Shown in pieces: positions 8,438-15,709 of a stretch of DNA of 19,538 nt. The position numbers were made by a program, and so were the translations under genes. Under the pieces are notes generated by a model. That model ran no database searches, had not been told where the DNA came from, and saw only the letters and a program-made list of their open reading frames with translations. Location: the NCBI GenBank assembly GCA_964511015.1, contig CAZEDX010000078.1, positions 1 through 19,538 of the forward strand, written 5' to 3'. The stretch comes from FEN-1099 sp964511015. GTDB lineage: Bacteria > Lernaellota > Lernaellaia > Lernaellales > Lernaellaceae. Within the stretch, counting starts at the first letter, position 1, and every line of letters starts with the position of its first letter.

Positions 8438-10042
8438 ATGATCGGACCGCGCCGAGCACTGGGATACGCCATCGCCGTTGTTGCCCTGCTGAGCCTGGGC
8501 GCGGCGCTACACCACCTGCAGTTTGCGCTAGGCGACTTTGTGCTGCAGGGGCGCGACTGCGACTTCCACGTGCAGAACTACTTCAAGGTATTCCATTGCC
8601 ATTTTGACGCCGGGCGGATCATGCGCTGGTACCAAACCGTCGGCTACGACTCCGTGCGCTGGCCGCCGCTGTCGTATCTGCTCGCCGCCGCGATTCGGGA
8701 AGGGACTGGCGTCGGCGGACTGCTGTCCATTCAACTGGCCAACTTGGTTTGGTTGCTGGTCTTGGTGTTCTGCCTATTTGGCGGGGGTCGGCGCTTCGGG
8801 GATTCCCCTTGGTCGGGTCTGGCCGCCGTCATGCTAGGCGCTATCAATCCGCTTGTGCTCGGCGTCGAGTCGCGGGATATCAACCTCGACTTTGCGGCCA
8901 CCGCTGCGGTGGCGGCGGCTTTTTATGCATTCAGCCGCACCGACTGGTTCGCGCGGCCGCGGGCGACGATTGCGCTCGGGCTGATATGCGCCTTGTCCCT
9001 GCTGACCAAGACCGTCGTCGCGATCTACCTAGCGCCTTTTTACCTGGTGGCGTTGTTGTGGGTGGTCCTGGCCGAGCGGGAACAGGCCCGCCGGCGACTC
9101 CGCAACGCCGCATTCGCCCTGGTCTTGTGCGTGTTGTCGGTGAGCGTTTTTTTTGTGCCGTTGTTGCGGAATGTGTATCGGGAATTCCGGGGCGAAGCCA
9201 TCCCGTCTTTGGCTTCCCTGGGGGGGAATCTGGTCCGTTATGCCGGGGTGGTGTTCGGATTCCCTCTGGTGATCTACACGGTCCTTGGCGCCGTGGCGCT
9301 AGCTTATTGCCTGAAGCATCGCGACCGGTTGGCTGCGGTGTGGGGCCTTTCCGGCCTCATCGCGCTGGCGTGGTTCGTCGGCATGCGGTTCGTCACCATG
9401 TACTATCTGTTTCCCCTACAGATCTACGCGGTGCTGTTGGTGGCGCGCGCGCTGGGTTTCACCACGCCGCGGCGGCGCGCGGTGATTGCGATGTTGCTGC
9501 TCATCCTGGCGGTGGCGACGGTGCTGGCGCCCGAACGCGATCCCGAACAGAAACAGATGGTGGTGGATGGACAAGGGGGGCGTCGGACCTTCGATCTGCT
9601 CGTCCACCGCTTCGCCTACCGCTACCGTATGATCGAGGAGAAGGACATCGGTTACCTAGTCGACGACAACATGGCCACCGAGTCGGTTCGCCGACTGTTG
9701 GTCGGCGGTGTGCTCGCCGCCGCGCGCCCGCATGAGGCCTGGCTGCGGGCCTTTCGGAAAAAGGGCGACGATATCGCACTCTTTTGCTCGGCCGAGGTGC
9801 CGCCGGGGCAACTTGACGTGATCTTGGCCAAACCGTTGGTGGTGGCGATTGCACATGTGCCGCCGGTGGCTACGGAGCCGTGCGTTCAAGAGCTGGACGC
9901 GGCGCTGAAACATTTGCTGGCTACGCACCGTCTGGACGGCAAGATCCGTATCGACTTCCCGCAACCCGGACCGTACGGGTTCGGCGAGAGCTACCATCTG
10001 ATGTTCTTGCGGCGGACGGCGCCGGTTCGGCCGGCTGATTGA
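8438..10042 (+). CDS. multi-spanning GT-C-like membrane glycosyltransferase, unassigned
   Basis: A 534-residue inner-membrane protein. One hydrophobic segment at about 9-30 is followed by an external loop with D40-C-D42 (GRDCDFHVQNYF), the position where GT-C enzymes carry their catalytic acidic pair. Roughly nine more hydrophobic segments follow to about residue 370, then a soluble C-terminal part of about 165 residues. GT-C enzymes move a sugar from a polyprenyl-phosphate donor to an extracytoplasmic acceptor; substrate here is unknown. ATG 8438 is preferred over the in-frame TTG 8396, because the TTG lies inside the hairpin and has no ribosome site. The ATG also has only a distant AGGA. 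A GT2 gene of the type that makes such donors lies 7.5 kb away. Confidence 0.7.
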   Translation: MIGPRRALGYAIAVVALLSLGAALHHLQFALGDFVLQGRDCDFHVQNYFKVFHCHFDAGRIMRWYQTVGYDSVRWPPLSYLLAAAIREGTGVGGLLSIQLANLVWLLVLVFCLFGGGRRFGDSPWSGLAAVMLGAINPLVLGVESRDINLDFAATAAVAAAFYAFSRTDWFARPRATIALGLICALSLLTKTVVAIYLAPFYLVALLWVVLAEREQARRRLRNAAFALVLCVLSVSVFFVPLLRNVYREFRGEAIPSLASLGGNLVRYAGVVFGFPLVIYTVLGAVALAYCLKHRDRLAAVWGLSGLIALAWFVGMRFVTMYYLFPLQIYAVLLVARALGFTTPRRRAVIAMLLLILAVATVLAPERDPEQKQMVVDGQGGRRTFDLLVHRFAYRYRMIEEKDIGYLVDDNMATESVRRLLVGGVLAAARPHEAWLRAFRKKGDDIALFCSAEVPPGQLDVILAKPLVVAIAHVPPVATEPCVQELDAALKHLLATHRLDGKIRIDFPQPGPYGFGESYHLMFLRRTAPVRPAD

Positions 10043-10044
10043 CC

Positions 10045-10078
10045 AAAAAAAGGGCGACCGCGCGGCCGCCCTTCTTTT
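10045..10078. terminator. bidirectional intrinsic terminator between convergent genes
   Basis: A run of seven A precedes a GC stem (10052-10071: five pairs, an A-C mismatch, two pairs, loop GCGC), and TTCTTTT follows. Read either way it is a stem plus T-rich tail, suiting its place between the convergent GT-C and patatin genes. Confidence 0.8.
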
Positions 10079-10096
10079 GTCGGGGTTTTGGTCGAC

Positions 10097-11452
10097 TTAC
10101 ATCACCAGTCGAATGTCGCGCTTCAAGCGCTCCTTGCCGAGCACGCCGATGATGGCTTCGTCGTACGGCGTGGCCTGGATCTTCTTCGCGTCTTCCTCGA
10201 CGTAGATCATCGAGGTCTCGATGCCGTAGCTGTTGAGGATCTTCTTGATCATCGCGAAGTTGGTTTCGATGGAGGCCTTGACCGAAAGGAACCCACGCTC
10301 GGCCGCTTTGGCGCGCTGCCAGAAATTGACCGGGTTCATTTCGAAGAACTGCACGTCGTTGACGTCTGGCTCGATCAGGATGATATCGCCCATGAAATTC
10401 GGGTCTTGCAGGTACGACTGCATCGATTCGTGCAGGCGGTGATGCAGCATCATGCGGAACACCTGGTTGATGACAGCGATCATGCCGCCTTCCGCCAGGT
10501 GCGGCTTGTCGGTGACGTATTCGTCGATCTCTTTGTACCACTGCACGATCAGCTTGTTGTTCAACGGGCGGAACGGATTGTAGCAGATGATCAGGTCAGC
10601 GCCGTGATTGACCGCCACGTCGATATTGGCCGTCGCCGCCACGCCGCCGTCCACGTAATCGACACCCTTGATGCGCGCCGGGCGGTAGAAGCCGGGCAGG
10701 GCCGTCGAAGCCTGGCAGGCCTCGCTGATCGATAGGTCGTTGTTTTCATCGTGGCCGAACACCACGCGTTCGCCGGTGTCGAGCACGGTCGCCGAAATGT
10801 ACAACTCTTTGCGCCGGCGGTGGAAAATGTCGGCGAAGTCGTTTTTCAGGTGGTTGTGTTCGAGGTTCTTGCGGATATAGGTCTCCAACCGCGTGTTGCT
10901 GAAAATGCCCGAAGGAACGTAGCTCAGCGGATGCGGCAGGTTCTTGCTGGCCGAGGCGATCTTGGCCAACATCTTCAGCACCTGATCAAGATTCTGATAG
11001 TCGGGCTGCCGCATGAGCTGCCGCACGGCGGCGCCGAAACGCTTTTCCGGCGAAAACAGGTTGGACAGGAAATTGATCGCGAACCGCGGCAACGTCGTGC
11101 TCGCGTCGAACACGAACTGCAACGGACGCTGAACAAACTCAGCAATATTCGGATTGTAAAAGTCGAACGCCGTGACCTGGGACAGGCGGTCGGATTTGCC
11201 GTCTAGGCTCTTCAGAATCTCCTCGACCGTTACGCCCGAAGCCAGCGGCGTGGCAATCAACGCGCCCGCCGACAGGCCCACGAAAATGTCGAAATCCGTC
11301 ACGTCACGGTTGACCATGAGGTTGGACAGGGCCTTCAGCCCGCCCAGCTTGTAGGCCGCCCCGGCCACCGCGCCGCCGGCCAGAACCAGCGCCAAGCGCG
11401 CGTTTTTCTTACGGATGTTCAGGTCACTCTTCTGGACGATCGTAATGCTCAT
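10097..11452 (-). CDS. patatin-like phospholipase
   Basis: A 451-residue serine hydrolase of the patatin fold, which cleaves acyl esters of phospholipids. The oxyanion loop is AGGAVAG (25-31), the nucleophile motif is GLSAG with Ser61, and the dyad acid is Asp268 in VDGG. The canonical loop is GGG-x-[RK]-G; here the first Gly and the basic residue are Ala, which could lower or alter activity. No signal peptide or membrane helix is seen, so it is probably cytosolic or peripheral. It is longer than the ~300-residue RssA type because of a C-terminal region of unknown role. ATG 11452 has GGAG five bases upstream; in-frame codons up to 11599 lie in the leader. It is a single-gene unit with its own promoter. 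Confidence 0.9.
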   Translation of the reverse strand: MSITIVQKSDLNIRKKNARLALVLAGGAVAGAAYKLGGLKALSNLMVNRDVTDFDIFVGLSAGALIATPLASGVTVEEILKSLDGKSDRLSQVTAFDFYNPNIAEFVQRPLQFVFDASTTLPRFAINFLSNLFSPEKRFGAAVRQLMRQPDYQNLDQVLKMLAKIASASKNLPHPLSYVPSGIFSNTRLETYIRKNLEHNHLKNDFADIFHRRRKELYISATVLDTGERVVFGHDENNDLSISEACQASTALPGFYRPARIKGVDYVDGGVAATANIDVAVNHGADLIICYNPFRPLNNKLIVQWYKEIDEYVTDKPHLAEGGMIAVINQVFRMMLHHRLHESMQSYLQDPNFMGDIILIEPDVNDVQFFEMNPVNFWQRAKAAERGFLSVKASIETNFAMIKKILNSYGIETSMIYVEEDAKKIQATPYDEAIIGVLGKERLKRDIRLVM

Positions 11453-11579
11453 CGCGTCTCCACTCGTACGACCCGCCCCACCCCTATTGGATCGATCGAA
11501 TCCGGCAAGAAGTACAGCATACGTTGTGCCAACCGCCGGTATTGTGCGAAGCGTCAAGCTCACACAAAATATTGTGGCG

Positions 11580-11609
11580 AGATTAGCGACTCCCCCCAAG
11601 GAATGTCAA
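11580..11609 (-). promoter_or_regulatory. putative sigma70 promoter of the patatin gene
   Basis: On the minus strand a perfect TTGACA (11604-11609) is followed after 18 bases by TAATCT (11580-11585, three of six consensus matches). The leader would be about 120 nt, inside an AT-rich spacer that stands out from the surrounding GC-rich DNA. Confidence 0.5.
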
Positions 11610-11685
11610 GGAAAAAACAGTCCAAAATTGAATGATATTGGAGATATCAGAAAACAAAGAGGTTGAAGAAAATACTAATAAAAAG

Positions 11686-11729
11686 CCCCTCTCAGCTTTT
11701 CACAGCCTGCTGAAAAATGGTCAGAGGGG
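11686..11729 (-). terminator. long-loop hairpin with minus-strand T-run in AT-rich spacer
   Basis: CCCCTCT (11686-11692) pairs with AGAGGGG (11723-11729); a CAGC/GCTG helix (11693-11696, 11709-11712) sits inside the loop. On the minus strand the stem is followed by CTTTTTATT, like a terminator, yet no minus-strand gene lies to its right. It may insulate the patatin promoter from antisense transcription. The 364-nt gap between 11452 and 11817 otherwise shows only the patatin promoter. Confidence 0.4.
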
Positions 11730-11816
11730 TATTCGCTTGCCCGTCGTCGCCATCTCTGCCAAACTGGCGTTTCGCGAATGAACGTGTCGGCCGGTTTTCG
11801 CCGGGGAACCCTATTC

Positions 11817-12941
11817 ATGTCGCAGGAAAAACGCCACATCTGGCTCGTGCGCACCCCGCTGCACGACGGCCGTTGGAAGGCCTGGCCGCCGGATCTGCTC
11901 GAGCGGGTGGCCGCCGCGCTGATGTTCCGCCGTGTGCCGGCGCAAATCCTCGACACCGCCGTGCGGCCGCTCGCCCCAGTCGAACTGGCCGCGCTGGCCC
12001 GCGCCCAGCGGCCTCAGACTATCGCATTCTGGAGCGATCGCGTCGAACACCGCACCGTGGTCGCCTGGCTGAGCGCGCTGCGTGAAGCGGTGCCCGACCA
12101 GGCGCTGGCGGTGATCGGTCCGTGCGGCGAAGCGGCGCCGTTCCTGCACGCCGGGGCCAACCTGGTGGTGCGCGGCGAGGCCGACAACGCCGTCGACGAA
12201 CTGCCGCGCGCGGCGGTGGGCGAAACGCGCGAATTGACCGCGCCGCCGGCGATGGATCCGGCCTCCTGGCCGCTGCCGGCGCGCGAACATCTGCCGCCCG
12301 GCTTCTACTTCGACCGTACGGTCCCCGCGGCGCATCCGCCGCTGGCAGTGGTTGAATGGTCCCGTCCCGATCCGCTGCGTCAACGCGACCCGGTGGCGGT
12401 AGCCGGCGAGATCGATCTGCTGCGTCAAACCGGGCAGGCGCGCACCATCGCGCTGCTTGCGGAAGACGTCGGCGCAAACCGACCCCAACTGTCGCAGTTG
12501 GCGCGCCTGGTCGGCGTCGGGCGGCCGCGTATGGACTTGTTGGTCGACGTGCGACCGCAAGCACAGGCGGCTGATCTGGCGCGCGACCTGCGTTGGTGCG
12601 GCGTGGTGCTGGCCACGGTCGATCTTGGCGACCTGCGCGAACCCGGGTTGGCCGAGCAGACCTGCCGGGCGTTGCGCGCGGCCGGCTTACTGGTGCGGGT
12701 GCGGGTCGAGGCCGCGCGGCCCGAGCCGGTGTTGCGGGCGGCGGTGCTGCTGGCGCGGCGGGCGCGGGTCAACGACGTCATCTTCGTCGGCGAGAGCCGG
12801 CGGGAGGAAACCACACGGGCGCGCAAACGGTTCCTGCAGCGGCCGGAAGTGATGGGGCGCAATCTCGTCGCGGCGTCGCTGCGGCGGCCGCTGTGGTGGA
12901 TCGACGTGCTGCCGATGGCGCGGTTGCTGGTGGAACGATAG
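11817..12941 (+). CDS. B12-binding/radical-SAM-like protein lacking the iron-sulfur cysteines
   Basis: A 374-residue protein whose layout resembles BchE-type B12-binding radical-SAM enzymes. The N-terminal Rossmann-like part ends in NLVVRGEADNAVDEL, the usual VVRGEGE hallmark, and continues with SWPLPAREHLPPGFYF, like the linker before a radical-SAM barrel. The next part, VVEWSRPDPLRQRDPVAVAG, aligns with the usual SRGCPxxC...RxRSPExVvxE region, but the CxxxCxxC loop is deleted. Only three scattered Cys remain, and the DxHxxG cobalamin ligand motif is absent. It therefore probably cannot make a SAM radical, and may be a non-catalytic partner. ATG 11817 is chosen because GGGGA lies upstream; ATG 11778 has no ribosome site. 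It lies 24 nt before an iron-sulfur protein gene, implying an operon. Family assignment is by recalled consensus. Confidence 0.6.
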   Translation: MSQEKRHIWLVRTPLHDGRWKAWPPDLLERVAAALMFRRVPAQILDTAVRPLAPVELAALARAQRPQTIAFWSDRVEHRTVVAWLSALREAVPDQALAVIGPCGEAAPFLHAGANLVVRGEADNAVDELPRAAVGETRELTAPPAMDPASWPLPAREHLPPGFYFDRTVPAAHPPLAVVEWSRPDPLRQRDPVAVAGEIDLLRQTGQARTIALLAEDVGANRPQLSQLARLVGVGRPRMDLLVDVRPQAQAADLARDLRWCGVVLATVDLGDLREPGLAEQTCRALRAAGLLVRVRVEAARPEPVLRAAVLLARRARVNDVIFVGESRREETTRARKRFLQRPEVMGRNLVAASLRRPLWWIDVLPMARLLVER

Positions 12942-12965
12942 CGGATCCCAGTGGAAGGAGTTCAC

Positions 12966-14123
12966 GTGCGCGGACGTTGTCAGTACTGCGGTGAATGCTT
13001 GAGCCGTTGCATCTACTTGCGCCTCACCAAAGACGAGGCGCGCATTGAAATGCGCCGGGTCGACGAGGGCCGGCCCACGCGCTACGTCGACGCCAAGTGC
13101 ATCTCGTGCGCCGCCTGCAACGCGTTCTGCCCGCACGGCGCCGAGCCTTATGACCGCATTCTCGAGCGCTGGCACGCGCGCTATCTGCGGCACGGCCTGC
13201 CGGCGCGCGCGCGCTATCTGATGCCGACCGAACAGAAGTCGTTTCGCACCGACGTGATCGCCGCCATGCCGGCCGACGAGCGGGCCCTGGTCGAACGCTG
13301 GGCGCGCACCGTGCCGGCAGGCGACGTGCTGTACCCCGGCTGCAACCTGATCACTTGCGCCTACCTGACGCAGTCCGGCCTGCTGGACGAACTGACCGTC
13401 GCCGGCGGCATCGAACAGTGCTGCGGCGAAATGTACTACCGCCTCGGCATGCCCGAGATCGCCGAACGCATGGCCCACGCCGTGGCCGACTACTACGGCG
13501 GCGGCAAGGTGCGGCGCATGATCTTCGTCTGCCCCGCCTGCTACAACATGTTCGCGCACGAGATGAATCGCCTGTTCGGCGTGAGCTTCGACTTTGAAAA
13601 GGTCTTCGTCTCCGACTACCTGCTCGACCGCATGCGGCGGGGCAAGCTCGAGGTTCGGCATCCGCTCAACCGGCGCGTGGTGATGCACGACAGCTGCCAT
13701 GCCCGCTTGATGGGGCCGGCATTCATGGACGGTGTGCGCGAGTTGCTGCACCACATTGGCGTCGAAACCACCGAGGCACGGTACGCGCGGGAAGAGGGGT
13801 TCTGCTGCGGCATCGCCGCCGCCGCGCCGCGCCAGTCGCCGGCCGACCTGGCCAAGGTCGCGCTTTGGGCGCACGGCGAATACCGCCGTAGCGCCGGTCA
13901 GGCGGTGGCGACATATTGCACCGGCTGCTACCTCACGCTGGGCATGCTCCGGCCGCCGGCGCCGCTTGGCCTGCCGGTGACGCACCTGCTGGAAATGGTC
14001 GCCGAAGCGACCGGCCGCGTCACCCCCGCCCGCCTCGGCGGCCGCACCCGCTCGATGATGCTCGGCGTGGCGAGCAACGCCATCCCGAAGCTGCTTTCGC
14101 GCAAACGGTTTTGGGTGAGGTAA
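12966..14123 (+). CDS. GlpC/HdrD-type iron-sulfur oxidoreductase with two CCG domains
   Basis: A 385-residue cytosolic redox protein. Two ferredoxin-type [4Fe-4S] motifs are complete: C5-C8-C11-C15 and C45-C48-C51-C55-P. Two CCG (cysteine-rich) domains follow: C126, C152-C153-G and C189/C192; then C244, C280-C281-G and C318/C321. This is the organisation of GlpC, HdrD and LutA/lactate-oxidase-type subunits, which pass electrons between a flavin or thiol partner and quinone or disulfide. No flavin domain or membrane anchor is present here or nearby. AAGGAG five bases before GTG 12966 decides the start; GTG 12951 lies upstream of that site. The preceding gene, a radical-SAM-like protein without cysteines, is likely co-transcribed. 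Substrate unknown. Confidence 0.85.
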   Translation: MRGRCQYCGECLSRCIYLRLTKDEARIEMRRVDEGRPTRYVDAKCISCAACNAFCPHGAEPYDRILERWHARYLRHGLPARARYLMPTEQKSFRTDVIAAMPADERALVERWARTVPAGDVLYPGCNLITCAYLTQSGLLDELTVAGGIEQCCGEMYYRLGMPEIAERMAHAVADYYGGGKVRRMIFVCPACYNMFAHEMNRLFGVSFDFEKVFVSDYLLDRMRRGKLEVRHPLNRRVVMHDSCHARLMGPAFMDGVRELLHHIGVETTEARYAREEGFCCGIAAAAPRQSPADLAKVALWAHGEYRRSAGQAVATYCTGCYLTLGMLRPPAPLGLPVTHLLEMVAEATGRVTPARLGGRTRSMMLGVASNAIPKLLSRKRFWVR

Positions 14124-14549
14124 TTCCGCCGCCCGCTTGTCTTGGCCCGCCTGTATTTGGCCGGACGTATCCGCTATGCCGAACGGGCAGGAAGATCCAT
14201 ATGGCGCCCAACGGTCCGCGAACCGGCGTGACGGTCGGGATCGAGTGTGTCGGCGATTAGAATCGGAAGATCGAAATCTGCACCATGATCAAGAACCAGC
14301 CCGCCGAAGGTGACCCAATCGTGCGGCGTGGCGACGCCCGGCTCGCCAGGCGCCTTGATGAGCAATCCCTTCTCGTTTTCCAACAGCAAGCCGCCCAATA
14401 ACGTGTGGTATGTGTATGTCGAGGCGTAGCTGAAGGCGATGGTAGAGGTGCTGGCTCACAAGGTGACGGCCGCCAAAGTGCTGAAAAAAACCAAGAAACC
14501 GGGGAGCGGCGGCTACTGACCCGACCAGGGCCGCGCGCGGTTGAACGTT
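14124..14549. other. 426-nt region without a convincing gene
   Basis: Short frames exist on both strands. The most protein-like is a minus-strand stretch covering 14174-14398 with no usable start or ribosome site, and a plus-strand frame 14439-14519 (26 residues, lysine-rich). Neither can be supported. The area may hold a decayed gene or the 3' flank of the iron-sulfur operon; no clear terminator is seen. Confidence 0.4.
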
Positions 14550-14741
14550 CTACGCCGTTAACCCTTCGCGGATCAGCCAGTCGAAGAACATCACCTTGGC
14601 TTCCAGCGGGCAACCCGCGCGGAAGATTTCCGAATCCGGCGGAATCGTGATACCCCAGGTGCGAATGATGCGCTGCTGGTCTTCATAAATGTCGTGGAGC
14701 AACCGATCGAACTGGTTTTCTCTGGTGGTTTCAACCTGCAT
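14550..14741 (-). CDS. small orphan protein, 63 residues, unknown function
   Basis: The protein starts MQVETTRENQFDRLLHDIYE and ends FFDWLIREGLTA. It is charged, probably mostly helical, has one Cys (residue 44) and no signal or membrane segment. Support comes from a strong GGGAGGA about nine bases before the ATG at 14741. A longer in-frame version to 14891 would translate what looks like leader. I do not recognise the family. It is divergent from mscL with a 479-nt spacer between them containing two related dyads. Confidence 0.55.
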   Translation of the reverse strand: MQVETTRENQFDRLLHDIYEDQQRIIRTWGITIPPDSEIFRAGCPLEAKVMFFDWLIREGLTA

Positions 14742-14856
14742 GACTAGTCTATCCTCCCTGTGTACGGTCCTGAATCTTCCTGTGCGACCATCATGGTCAT
14801 CGACTCCTTTGGCATGAAGCGGGAGTATCTTTTTGCAAAATTTTGAGAGGAGATAG

Positions 14857-14879
14857 AGCGTCATCGTCAGACGATTGAC
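14857..14879. promoter_or_regulatory. inverted repeat, candidate operator (copy 1)
   Basis: GTCATCGTC, a central A, then GACGATTGAC form a dyad with one extra T. Its flanks AGCGTCAT and ACGATT recur in copy 2 at 15086-15106. Confidence 0.35.
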
Positions 14880-15085
14880 AGACTGCCGCATCGGGGTGGG
14901 TTCACGTTTTTCGATATCGCCGGCAAGCGCGTACGCTTAGAAATAAACCATATCCTATCGCATGTTACGATGTCATTCTGTGCATTGACTTCGTGCGCGA
15001 AGACGTTTTTTTTCCATCCATCAAACGAGCTTTGGCCGGTCAGATTTGCCTGCCGGATTGGTGCTTTCGTATGCGCGTAAAAACC

Positions 15086-15106
15086 AGCGTCATGAACATG
15101 ACGATT
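15086..15106. promoter_or_regulatory. inverted repeat, candidate operator (copy 2)
   Basis: CGTCAT and ATGACG flank GAAC in a perfect 6-bp dyad, within AGCGTCAT-7 nt-ACGATT, the same flanks as copy 1 (6-nt gap there). It lies 115 nt before mscL. Confidence 0.35.
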
Positions 15107-15220
15107 CCACGGCCTGGTCTTCGGCTTCGTTTACGCTTTTTTTTTACCCGGCCGGGACATCCGGCCACCCTGGCTTCCCGAGGCCTGTTCTGCCACGATA
15201 AAGGCTGCGGAGGAGAAAAC

Positions 15221-15655
15221 ATGTTCAAAGAGTTCAAGGAATTCGTGGCTCGCGGCAACGTGTTGGACATGGCCGTCGGCGTGATCATCGGCGCCGCGTT
15301 CGGCAAGATCGTCACCTCGCTGGTGGAAGACGTCATCATGCCGCCGGTCGGTCTGTTGTTGGGAAAGGTCGATTTCGCCAACTTGTTCGTCAGCCTCAGC
15401 GGTAGCCAGTACGACTCGTTGGCGGCGGCGAAAGCGGCGGGGGCGGCGACGTTGAACTACGGCCTGTTCATCAACACCGTCTTCAATTTCCTGATCATCG
15501 CCCTGGCGGTGTTTTTCGTCGTGCGCGCGGTCAACCGGGTGCAACGAAAGCCGGTTATCCTGCCGCCGAAGAAGGAGTGCCCGTATTGCTGCTCGGCCGT
15601 GCCGCTGAAGGCCACGCGCTGCCCGTTCTGCACCTCGCAGTTGAAAGAACAGTGA
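15221..15655 (+). CDS. mscL: large-conductance mechanosensitive channel MscL with zinc-ribbon tail
   Basis: A 144-residue channel that opens under membrane tension to release solutes during osmotic downshock. The N-terminus MFKEFKEFVARGNVLDMAVG and the pore helix GVIIGAAFGKIVTSLVEDVI are typical MscL, with TM1 at about 14-42 and TM2 at about 80-103. The C-terminus carries an additional C120-x2-C123, C134-x2-C137 module, a probable zinc ribbon on the cytoplasmic side. E. coli MscL (136 residues) lacks it; I recall similar tails in MscL from other phyla. ATG 15221 has GGAGG seven bases upstream; in-frame codons up to 14993 lie in the leader. It converges with dnaA across only 54 nt. Confidence 0.95.
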   Translation: MFKEFKEFVARGNVLDMAVGVIIGAAFGKIVTSLVEDVIMPPVGLLLGKVDFANLFVSLSGSQYDSLAAAKAAGAATLNYGLFINTVFNFLIIALAVFFVVRAVNRVQRKPVILPPKKECPYCCSAVPLKATRCPFCTSQLKEQ

Positions 15656-15709
15656 TCATGAACTCAGTGGATCATGGTCAGACTAGTCTCCCTGCTCCAA
15701 GACGGGACT

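Larger units (their letters stand above)
14742..15220. other. 479-nt divergent control region between the orphan gene and mscL
   Basis: More AT-rich than its surroundings. It holds two related dyads listed separately, a weak CTTCG/CGAAG hairpin followed by eight T (14989-15013), a GGCCGG/CCGGCC hairpin (15150-15166) after nine T, and the GGAGGAG ribosome site of mscL (15209-15215). No clear sigma70 promoter pair was found by eye. Confidence 0.4.

Noticed and set aside
12687..13985. 432-codon minus-strand frame across the iron-sulfur operon
   Set aside because: Crosses two real genes with complete cysteine motifs and has no domain of its own.
14174..14398. 74-codon minus-strand frame with protein-like composition
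   Set aside because: TTG start without ribosome site, no recognised family, overlapped by equally plausible short plus-strand frames.
14742..15690. GACTAGTCT followed by CCCTG at both 14742-14760 and 15682-15695
   Set aside because: A short match with different spacing, partly a palindromic restriction-like word; chance cannot be excluded.
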